Of a stretch of DNA of 64,000 nt, positions 34,412-41,875 are shown in pieces; position 1 is the first letter of the stretch, and the number at the start of each line of letters is the position of its first letter. The position numbers and the translations under genes were made by a program. The notes below the pieces were generated by a model, which did no database searches, was not told where the DNA came from, and saw only the letters and a list, made by a program, of their open reading frames with translations. Source of the stretch: Bacillus sp. FJAT-49736 (GTDB lineage: Bacteria; Bacillota; Bacilli; Bacillales; Bacillaceae_C); NCBI RefSeq assembly GCF_018343615.1, contig NZ_JAGYPI010000002.1, positions 825,562 to 889,561 of the forward strand, written 5' to 3'.

Positions 34412-35443
34412 TTACATAAACGTAAGATCTGCAGTGCCCGACCCTTGTGTATAGGAAACATTAGCTTTTGCCCCATTTACTAAAATCATTTGTGGCGGAA
34501 CATGTCCGATATCAGCATCATAGATTACGGGAATATCCATATCACCAAATACCATATGTAGAGCATCCACTAACGTAAAATCTTTCGTATCGGAATATCC
34601 CGCTGGTCGACCAATCAATACTCCATTCGCTTTCTCAAACCAGCCATTCATTTTCATTTGCCATAGATGACGATATATATCTGCCGCATTCATTTCGCAG
34701 CTTTCCAAAAACCAAATAACACCTTCCTCTTGGCAGTACTTTTCAACATACTGTTGAACAGGTGCGTAAGGTGTTCCGATAAGAATGGAAATTGTATCAA
34801 GACATCCACCTAGTAATCTACCGGAAAATTGCGTTGACTCCGTTGATATTAACGATTTCCAAACGGTCTGAGTGTCTAATTGAAATCCACTATTTGGGTC
34901 ATCTCCCCAAGAGGAGATGTGAAGGCTTGAGGATGTTTGCGAAATCGTTTCACCTGGAGGATTCCCTAAAACATCGAGCCACTTCTGCGTCAATGAATCT
35001 AACTTATTTGCACTTAAGTCAAAGAAATTGTTGCCATGTGCAGTTGCAATACCTGTCAGCAATGTGTATGCAAAAGTAAAGGTGCTGATATCCGAGTAAC
35101 CTAGAATCCATTTGGGGGTATTACTTCTTAATTTCCCCCAATCTAAAAACGGCAGAAGATCCATTAAAAATTCTCCTCCCCAAGGAGGAATAATTGCTTT
35201 CACTTGGTCATCCAGCAAAAATTGCTGAAGTTCTCTTGCGCGGATTTCCTTCGAAGCACTTACACATTTTTCATTCGTCCAAACGGTATCGCCAATGATA
35301 ACCTTAAAGCCTAATTTTTCTACATTTCTTTGGGCATCCTTAATATAGCGATGCCAAGGCTCTTCTACACCGCTGGATGGTGCGGAAACTGCAATAGTAT
35401 CTCCTTTTGTAAGATTCTTTGGATAAAGAATTGATTTTTTCAT
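34412..35443 (-). CDS. LD-carboxypeptidase, peptidase S66 / MccF-like
   Basis: A 343-residue S66 peptidase. TIAVSAPSSGVE opens the family, the nucleophile Ser is in WILGYSDIST, and the oxyanion or acid region is in FLESCEMNAADIYRHL. DIGHVPPQMILVNGA near the end carries the catalytic His. S66 enzymes cut L,D-peptide bonds in muropeptides, or like MccF inactivate microcin C-type nucleotide antibiotics; both fit. The start is the ATG at 35443, seven bases after AGGAGG. Confidence 0.88.
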   Translation of the reverse strand: MKKSILYPKNLTKGDTIAVSAPSSGVEEPWHRYIKDAQRNVEKLGFKVIIGDTVWTNEKCVSASKEIRARELQQFLLDDQVKAIIPPWGGEFLMDLLPFLDWGKLRSNTPKWILGYSDISTFTFAYTLLTGIATAHGNNFFDLSANKLDSLTQKWLDVLGNPPGETISQTSSSLHISSWGDDPNSGFQLDTQTVWKSLISTESTQFSGRLLGGCLDTISILIGTPYAPVQQYVEKYCQEEGVIWFLESCEMNAADIYRHLWQMKMNGWFEKANGVLIGRPAGYSDTKDFTLVDALHMVFGDMDIPVIYDADIGHVPPQMILVNGAKANVSYTQGSGTADLTFM

Positions 35444-35540
35444 TTGACCCCCTCCTTTCTTAATTTTTGCTTTAAACCTCACATGTTTAATAGCAAAGGT
35501 TTGAGAAACTGTTAATTCCATCACTTGTTCCCCTATCACA

Positions 35541-35870
35541 CTACCTAAGAGGTGCACCATAAACTATATGCCAATGAAGATGCTTGGAATCTTGATAGTT
35601 TCCTATATTCGTAATAACTCTGCATGCACCGTTCTCTTCTGTTACCATTGCGGCTACCTTTTTAATGACGCAAAATAATTCAACGAGTAATTCATTATCT
35701 TCTTCCTGGAGTGTGATAAGCGAAGGAATATGCATTTTCGGTATTGCCACAATATGAACTGGGTAAAAAGGTCTTGTATGATAGTAGGCTAAAACATTTT
35801 CCGTTTCCATTACTTTTTTTACCGTAGTCTTACCGCTTAGCACCTCTTCACAATAGAAATCTTCTGTCAT
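35541..35870 (-). CDS. HIT family protein
   Basis: A 109-residue histidine-triad nucleotide-binding protein. The triad His-x-His-x-His is HLHWH near residue 100, followed by IVYG. Two further His and a PVHIVAIPKMHIPSL strand match the HIT fold. These proteins hydrolyse nucleoside phosphoramidates or dinucleoside polyphosphates. The ATG at 35870 is eight bases after AAGGAG. It precedes the LD-carboxypeptidase gene by 97 bases; pairing of a phosphoramidase with an MccF-like enzyme may be meaningful, as both can act on microcin C-type compounds. Confidence 0.87.
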   Translation of the reverse strand: MTEDFYCEEVLSGKTTVKKVMETENVLAYYHTRPFYPVHIVAIPKMHIPSLITLQEEDNELLVELFCVIKKVAAMVTEENGACRVITNIGNYQDSKHLHWHIVYGAPLR

Positions 35871-35995
35871 AAAAAGCACTCCTTTTAATTGGTGGACTTA
35901 ACGAATCCTATGTCCGAAAATATATGAAATTAGTCGATTTTGTCACAGATAATAGATCTAGTGTCGGTTAATTAGACCAAATCTATAATTCTCCA

Positions 35996-36538
35996 CTACT
36001 TTTCCCAATCCGTCTTTAATATAGAGAAAACAAAGGTATCGTATGATACTCCCCCTAGATGTATATAACCTCTTAACAGTCCCTCTTTCTGGAATCCAAT
36101 CTTTAGCAACAGATTGGAGGATGGTTCGTTTTCCGGAAAGGTAACGGCACCAATACGATATAAATCTAATTCTTCAAAGCTATGTTTCAAAACTGCCTTC
36201 ACAGCCTCCGAAACAAACCCCTTCCTCCAGAAATTCGGATGAAGCTCATAGCCAACTTCCGCTCGCTTGCTAGACAAAACAAGATTATTTAATCCTACAC
36301 TGCCGATGTATTCTCCTGTTTCTTTCAAAAGCATCCCCCAGCGGATTCCCCGCTTTTCTTCAAAATTCCTAGAAAACGATTGAACCATTCTTAGTGCCTG
36401 TTCCTTTTCCTGAAAGGGCTGCATTCCGTAAAAACGTGTTACATCCTCCCGGGAAAAAACATCATATACTGCTCCAGCGTATTCTTCTGTGATTTCAATG
36501 AGCTTTAAACGCTCTGTTTCTAGTGTTGGAAATGACAT
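35996..36538 (-). CDS. GNAT N-acetyltransferase, RimJ/RimL type
   Basis: A 180-residue acetyltransferase opening LETERLKLIEITEEYA. Motif A is EVGYELHPNFWRKGFVSEAVKAVL, and LLLKIGFQKEGLLRGYI is the C-terminal segment. It is a second RimL-like protein, related in layout to the one at 538-1107. GAGGTG precedes the ATG. Confidence 0.9.
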   Translation of the reverse strand: MSFPTLETERLKLIEITEEYAGAVYDVFSREDVTRFYGMQPFQEKEQALRMVQSFSRNFEEKRGIRWGMLLKETGEYIGSVGLNNLVLSSKRAEVGYELHPNFWRKGFVSEAVKAVLKHSFEELDLYRIGAVTFPENEPSSNLLLKIGFQKEGLLRGYIHLGGVSYDTFVFSILKTDWEK

Positions 36539-36667
36539 GACTACACCTCTTTTAGTCAGTTTTCATATATGGAAATAAGTCTTAGTACAGACTCAGTTCC
36601 AATCAATTTTTCTAAAAAGTTCTTTATTCTCATCTACCAAAGCATGTTTTTATAAAAGAGCCTTTCA

Positions 36668-37201
36668 CTAAGATACAGATTCAAACGATGGAGGATATTT
36701 TACCTTCCCTTTTATACCCTTTAACGAATCAGCTTTCAGCTCGATTGCCATAAAATATGGATCCTGAACAGGATATGGACATTCAATTTCAAAATTTGAT
36801 TGTGATGGTAAGAATCCAAACTTAGGATAAAATTCTGGATGACCAAGTACAAATACATGGGAATAGCCAAGGTTCCGGCAAATTTGCAATCCTTCCTTCA
36901 CAAGCGCCGAACCAATTCCCATCCCTTGATATCCTGGCTTTACCGCCATAGGTGCGAGGCCTAATGTCCTAATTTCCCCTCCGTTCGTTTCTATGAAAAT
37001 CTGGCTAATCAAGATATGACCAACGATTTCTTCCTCTTCCACCGCAACAAGCGAAAGCTCTGGAATAAATAGGTCACTTCGACGGATTGCTTCTATAAGA
37101 TTTGCTTCATTAGTTCTGTTCCCGAAAGCAAAATAATTTACCGTTCGTATTTCCTCGTAATCAGCTGAAATTTCGGGACGGATTATGTATTTTTGGGTCA
37201 A
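36668..37201 (-). CDS. GNAT N-acetyltransferase, YhbS-like
   Basis: A 177-residue acetyltransferase. LAPMAVKPGYQGMGIGSALVKEGL is motif A, and VFVLGHPEFYPKFGF is the signature that marks the YhbS branch. A TTG start at 37201 has GGAGGGG before it. Substrate unknown. Confidence 0.9.
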   Translation of the reverse strand: MTQKYIIRPEISADYEEIRTVNYFAFGNRTNEANLIEAIRRSDLFIPELSLVAVEEEEIVGHILISQIFIETNGGEIRTLGLAPMAVKPGYQGMGIGSALVKEGLQICRNLGYSHVFVLGHPEFYPKFGFLPSQSNFEIECPYPVQDPYFMAIELKADSLKGIKGKVKYPPSFESVS

Positions 37202-37363
37202 TTTCTTCCCCTCCTTGATTGTAAAAATCTTACTACAATTGCCTTACTGTGTATAGGGAATATTTCAAACAGACATTATTTTATAAATTATACAATTATT
37301 AATTGAATACCTGGAAAATAAATGAAATAATAATAAAAAATTGGTAAGAAAGGAGATGGCAGA

Positions 37364-37611
37364 ATGTTAGACATGGGGATCTACATTCAAACATTAATTC
37401 AAGTCAACCTGCGGGAGAATACCTAGGAACAGGATTTGCCTTTTTGTCATCACTGCTGGGCTCTCTTTGTACAATAGAGTATTTTTTAGGCGGTTTGTTA
37501 GGGCAATTAACGTCTAGTAATCTTGTGCTTTACTTAGCATGTTTAGGTTACTTGGGATTTGCAGTATATTTCTGGATTCATCCGAAGTTGAGCAGGCTTG
37601 AAATCGTTTAA
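37364..37611 (+). pseudogene. Frameshifted C-terminal remnant of an MFS transporter
   Basis: An ATG behind AGGAGAT at 37364 reads MLDMGIYIQTLIQVNL and stops. A +1 frame then continues PAGEYLGTGFAFLSSLLGS and two hydrophobic helices to TAA at 37609-37611. Joined, this is the last third of an MFS exporter (IQV-N-P-x-EYLG is a typical loop after helix 10). The N-terminal two thirds are missing. The 160 bases before it contain no gene. Confidence 0.6.
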
Positions 37612-37661
37612 GTAGTCGGTTTGAGGAAACAATATAATATCTTGCATTTGAAAGGGTTACT

Positions 37662-37841
37662 ATGAACTGGAGAAAGCACCTAATTTTAACGCCCCCTTTT
37701 GTTATTCTTGGTTTGCTTTTCATCCTTTATTTTCATAAGCCCACACTGGCTTTTTTGTCCAATATGGTTTATTTGGGAATCTATCATTTATGGGAATATA
37801 TTGAGAATAGGAAAAAGCTCCATGAAAAAAGCATTAAATAA
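37662..37841 (+). CDS. Small membrane protein, 59 residues
   Basis: An ORF below the usual size limit. It has AAAGGG five bases before the ATG, two hydrophobic segments (about 7-24 and 28-43) and a charged C-terminal tail (EYIENRKKLHEKS). A strong terminator follows the stop codon immediately. I do not recognise the family. These signals make it a likely real gene rather than part of the adjacent MFS remnant. Confidence 0.55.
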   Translation: MNWRKHLILTPPFVILGLLFILYFHKPTLAFLSNMVYLGIYHLWEYIENRKKLHEKSIK

Positions 37842-37875
37842 ATGAGCTCGGGAAAATGTCCGAGCTCATTTATTT
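37836..37875. terminator. Bidirectional terminator between convergent genes
   Basis: A perfect 15-base stem AAATAAATGAGCTCG / CGAGCTCATTTATTT (37836-37850 with 37861-37875) with a ten-base loop overlaps the stop codons of both flanking genes. Confidence 0.85.
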
Positions 37876-39548
37876 AGGTTATTAGGATTGTTCAAGTAGA
37901 GATTAAACATGCCATTTTTCTCGCATAACTTTCCATTGAATTCACCCACGTCATTAATAACTAGAGTGCCTTCCTTCTCAACTGGTTTTGCATCAAGTAT
38001 GACATGAAGTTTGGATATAACTCGGCTATTTTCGTTCGTATAAGCTAAAACCGGTTGTTGAAATAAATATTCCTTCTCATTTACCTTTATTTTCAAAAAG
38101 TTTTTATGGAGGAGTCTATTTTCGACTTTCGTGATGTTCATCGGATCAATCATAGATGCGGTTATATCGCCTTCCAACATAAGATGGTAGCCTTTTTTTG
38201 CTTGAAACTCTATCAATTCCGATTCCTTCCTGTTTTTCACCATCTTTACAATGGTTTTCGCCTCATCTGAAATGACTATTTCATCTATTGGCTCCATTTT
38301 AAGATCCAAGTGCTTCTTCAATAACTCATATAAAGTTTGATTAGATTCGAAAAAGCCTTCCTTCCAATTAGGTGAGAGTTCATCCAACAGTAGACTAAGA
38401 AACAACCCTGAACTACAGCAGCTCCTTCTAAGATGGATGCTAGCATCTTCCTTGTTTAATAGATAACTACTATATTTTTCTACTACTTTCTCATATGGAA
38501 GCGGACTTTTCTCAGCGTAGACCTTCAATTCCATATACCAAGCTGGCCCTTCAACCGTTTCTAAATCGTTTTCATATTCGATATACTCACCTATAAGACT
38601 AATTCTCTTTTCCCTTTTTGAAACGAAATTTTGAAGATGTTTTACTCTGGCATCCGCAGTTCCCATTACGGCATGATAAAGATGAAGTCTTTCCTGACTC
38701 CTTAGTTCCACATTTTCCTCTATTAGTGGATATGATATTCCAAGCATTTCATTCGGAAATCGCTTTTCCCCTTTGACATATTGGAAACCATGGAATAATT
38801 CGTGTGCAAGAATCGAATATAAGCTTTCCATATCCTCATAACGTTCCACACTTACTATGGCGGTTGGATAATCCCCAAATAATATAATGGTGTCCCCTAG
38901 AAATTGCTCATTCCACGGAAGAACTTGTTGGGTGAACTTCGGATGACGGTAAAGATAGACCTTTTCTTGATCATAAAGTGCAAAAGCAACGGCTTCGAAT
39001 CCCGGCCAGTGCTGCTGGGACAAGTTCGCTATATCATTCTCCAATTTATCGTAAGTATTTTTTGTTTTTAAGCTATCTTCCTTCCATTGAAAATAAGTTT
39101 CTTCATGACTTGGCTGCGAAAATAGAGAATTAGGATAAGGCAAAGCAAGCTCGGGTATTTCTTCCACTTTAAAGTATCGTAATTCAACTGTTTCTCTGTC
39201 TACCGGATTCAGTTTTCCGCTTTTTACTTCACACTCAAAAAGGAAAACGTTATATTCCACTTTATCACCGTTGGGATACTCGTATCTAAAGTCACTCCCG
39301 CCAAACACACCTAACAACTTTTTTGGTACTACATGTAGCCCAGTTTCCTCCTTAACTTCGCGAACTATTGCTTCCGCAGGTGCCTCCCCAGGCTCAATGG
39401 CCCCAGCAGGGAGGCTCCATTTTGCTCCGTTCCCTTTGTATTGAAATAAAATCTCTCCCGCTTCATTACGAATAATTGTTGCTACACTTGGTATGAAAAT
39501 CAATTCGTTTCCCACTTTATCTCTGAGCATCTTATAATAATCAGACAT
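37866..39548 (-). CDS. Nudix hydrolase fused to an HExxH metalloprotease-like domain
   Basis: A 560-residue two-domain protein. Residues 1-145 are a Nudix hydrolase of the MutT type with a complete Nudix box at 49-71 (GAIEPGE...REVKEETGL). The rest (about 160-560) is a separate domain with a zinc-protease-like motif HELFH (249-253) and a possible third ligand in VEGPAWYMELK (Glu333). The last 130 residues are beta-rich and unassigned. I chose the ATG at 39548, twelve bases after GAGGTG; a TTG eight codons earlier overlaps the upstream stop. I know both domain types separately but not this combination. It follows a broken GNAT gene on the same strand. Confidence 0.75.
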   Translation of the reverse strand: MSDYYKMLRDKVGNELIFIPSVATIIRNEAGEILFQYKGNGAKWSLPAGAIEPGEAPAEAIVREVKEETGLHVVPKKLLGVFGGSDFRYEYPNGDKVEYNVFLFECEVKSGKLNPVDRETVELRYFKVEEIPELALPYPNSLFSQPSHEETYFQWKEDSLKTKNTYDKLENDIANLSQQHWPGFEAVAFALYDQEKVYLYRHPKFTQQVLPWNEQFLGDTIILFGDYPTAIVSVERYEDMESLYSILAHELFHGFQYVKGEKRFPNEMLGISYPLIEENVELRSQERLHLYHAVMGTADARVKHLQNFVSKREKRISLIGEYIEYENDLETVEGPAWYMELKVYAEKSPLPYEKVVEKYSSYLLNKEDASIHLRRSCCSSGLFLSLLLDELSPNWKEGFFESNQTLYELLKKHLDLKMEPIDEIVISDEAKTIVKMVKNRKESELIEFQAKKGYHLMLEGDITASMIDPMNITKVENRLLHKNFLKIKVNEKEYLFQQPVLAYTNENSRVISKLHVILDAKPVEKEGTLVINDVGEFNGKLCEKNGMFNLYLNNPNNLNK

Positions 39549-39564
39549 TCCCAATTTCCACACC

Positions 39565-40209
39565 TCATTCAAAATATTTATAGTAGGATTCCATCTGAGC
39601 CCTTAAACAACACCCATTCTTTTTGAAAACATTCTGCATCCTAATATTTGTGGTCTGAGTGCTCCCAATATAATATGTCGCACCCATTTCCTTCAGAAAA
39701 CTTAATGATTGGTTGTGAAGGATGGAGCTTAATCCTTTTCCACGTTCTTTAGGAACGATTCCAAAGTAGAATAGCCGGCCTTCATCCTCGGTACCCGGTT
39801 CTATATGAGGGATGGTAACAGCAATTGGCTCTTCTTCTTTTATAAAAACACGGCAGGAATTCCGCCATTTTTTTCGTCCCAATTCACTTTTGATAGAATC
39901 AAAATGTTGTTCCATAGTTAGGGATGATGCCTGATTATCAGATAATTACATTGACTCCTTCCATGTTTTAATAAAAACTTCTTCTGAAAGTTCATCGTCT
40001 AATGACATCCACTGAAAATTAGATAGACAGGGAACTAGTTCACTTAAATCTTTTTCATATTCCACAATGGAAGATTTATGTTCAAAGCCATTGGATAAAA
40101 GTGCTTCCCGGTAATCATTATCCAATGTTTTGACCAAAACACTGATATGCTGCAGATGATGGATCTCGCATAGCTTTGTTAACTGGCCGATTTTATCTTT
40201 GAAATTCAT
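39565..40209 (-). pseudogene. GNAT acetyltransferase interrupted by an in-frame TAA
   Basis: An ATG at 40209 behind GTGGAG opens a GNAT-type protein that ends at a TAA at 39946-39948. Ten codons later, in the same frame, a second open stretch starts and continues to 39565. The second half contains FYFGIVPKERGKGLSSILHNQSL (motif A) and IGSTQTTNIRMQNVFKKNGC, and together they form one normal protein of about 214 residues. One nonsense mutation thus explains the break. The upstream half could be a stable fragment; translation of the second half would need re-initiation. Confidence 0.75.
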
Positions 40210-40214
40210 CTCTT

Positions 40215-40309
40215 TTATTTCTCCACTTTCTTCCAAGCGATATATAGCGGCAATCCGTTTAACACTTTGAATGTTCCTTCAAAAAGTTTTTCTATAATGG
40301 CTAAATCTT
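40215..40309 (-). pseudogene. Unassigned C-terminal coding remnant
   Basis: The minus strand reads LQDLAIIEKLFEGTFKVLNG, then LPLYIAWKKVEK, before TAA at 40215-40217, six bases before the acetyltransferase ATG. A TAG stands about 33 codons upstream. The composition looks like a true protein end, perhaps of a methyltransferase, and its terminal bases provide the ribosome binding site of the next gene. The family is a guess. Confidence 0.3.
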
Positions 40310-40401
40310 GCAATACAATCAGCCCTTCACACTATTTCTTTCTTCTATTAATTCTATTTTCTTATATAGGTTTCCTTTATTTTGTTATACACAACAATCG
40401 G

Positions 40402-40622
40402 GGTTCTGGTCTTTTTGGCTTCTGTACTAGCTTTTTCGGCATAATTCTCCCTTTTTTCGGCGTTTACTCCTTCTTTTTCGGCACGTTGCCCTAGATTTTC
40501 GGCACTTCACTACAATTTCTCCATTTCGCCTCAATTTTTCGGCAGGTTTCCCCTTTTTTCCGGCGTTTACCCCTTCTTTTTCGTCACGTTGTCCTAGATT
40601 TTCGGCAGGTTCACCCTGGGTT
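40402..40622. repeat. Degenerate TTTTTCGGC tandem repeat with 103-base higher period
   Basis: About nine copies of a 20-26-base unit ending TTTTTCGGC(A/G). A longer block starting CGGCGTTTAC and ending TTTTCGGCA occurs twice, 103 bases apart (about 40458 and 40561). Non-coding. It fills the gap before the ABC importer operon. Confidence 0.7.
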
Positions 40623-40742
40623 TCTCCTCTCCTATTCGAACTCAGTACCTATCCACAGAACACAAACCATTTACCTAAATGATAAAAAACATGTTTACCT
40701 CCAAAATATTAGGGTAAAAAAACACTGGAGGTGATTTAAGCA

Positions 40743-41873
40743 TTGATAGAATTTAAAAATGTATCCAAACAATACGATGGTGGCTATTTGGCCATTAAGA
40801 ACTTAAATTTTTCCATCAAGGACAACGAGTTGCTTGTTCTCATTGGTCCAAGTGGGTGTGGAAAGACAACCACGATGAAGATGATTAATAGAATAATCGA
40901 ACCGACCAGTGGCGAAATAACCATCAACGGAGAAAGCATTAAACAGCAAAATCCAGTAGAACTCAGAAGAAATATTGGCTACGTGATCCAACAAATTGGG
41001 TTGATGCCACATATGACGATCCGGGAAAATGTAGCGTTAGTTCCAAAGTTAAAAAAATGGGAAGAAGTAAAATACAAGGACAAAGTCGACGAACTCTTGA
41101 AAATGGTGGGGCTAAATCCAGCCGAAATAGGGGACCGTTTTCCGGACGAATTGTCTGGTGGGCAACAGCAGAGAATTGGTGTTATAAGGGCATTAGCAGC
41201 TGACCCGGATATCATATTAATGGATGAACCTTTCAGTGCATTGGACCCAATTAGCCGTGAACAATTGCAGGAAGAATTAGTTCGTCTGCAGCAAGAAATA
41301 AAGAAAACTATTGTCTTTGTTACACACGATATGGACGAAGCATTAAAGATAGCTGATCGAATTTGTATAATGAAAGACGGAGAAATAATTCAAATTGACG
41401 AGCCTGAGAAGATTTTAAGACATCCTGCTAATGAATTTGTCCGTCAATTTCTAGGAGAAGATCGTCTTCAGGACTCCAATACCCTTCCTAATATCGAACA
41501 GCTCATGGCCCCCCCAATCACAGCTTATCCTTCACGCGGACTTGCGGAAGCAGTGAAAATCATGCGCCAAAAACGAGTGGATAATTTAATCATAGCTGAT
41601 AAAAATGACCATTATTATGGGGTCGTCAATATTTGGGATATGAGGAGAGCTTACGGAAACGAGCAATTGACCTTGATTGATCTCATCCACAAGGACATTC
41701 CTACTATTACACCCGATGAAAATCCCGAAAAGGCATTTCAATTAGTTAATGACTCCCCATATGGCTTCGTTCCAGTTATTGACCAAAACGGAAAAGTAAT
41801 AGGAATCATTAATCGCTCAAGCATTGTAAAATTTGTTGCAGACCGCTTTGACGATTCGACAGGAGGGATTTAG
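40743..41873 (+). CDS. Compatible-solute ABC transporter ATP-binding protein (OpuCA/ProV type)
   Basis: A 376-residue ATPase with Walker A GPSGCGKTT (35-43), signature LSGGQQQRIGV, Walker B IILMDEPFSALDP and switch His in FVTHDMDEAL. The C-terminal 120 residues are two CBS domains (APPITAYPSRGLAEAV and IPTITPDENPEKAF), which in OpuA/OpuC-type importers sense ionic strength. It energises uptake of glycine betaine, carnitine or choline-like solutes. A TTG start lies behind GGAGGTG. It ends three bases before the fused permease-binding protein gene. Confidence 0.92.
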   Translation: MIEFKNVSKQYDGGYLAIKNLNFSIKDNELLVLIGPSGCGKTTTMKMINRIIEPTSGEITINGESIKQQNPVELRRNIGYVIQQIGLMPHMTIRENVALVPKLKKWEEVKYKDKVDELLKMVGLNPAEIGDRFPDELSGGQQQRIGVIRALAADPDIILMDEPFSALDPISREQLQEELVRLQQEIKKTIVFVTHDMDEALKIADRICIMKDGEIIQIDEPEKILRHPANEFVRQFLGEDRLQDSNTLPNIEQLMAPPITAYPSRGLAEAVKIMRQKRVDNLIIADKNDHYYGVVNIWDMRRAYGNEQLTLIDLIHKDIPTITPDENPEKAFQLVNDSPYGFVPVIDQNGKVIGIINRSSIVKFVADRFDDSTGGI

Positions 41874-41875
41874 CT

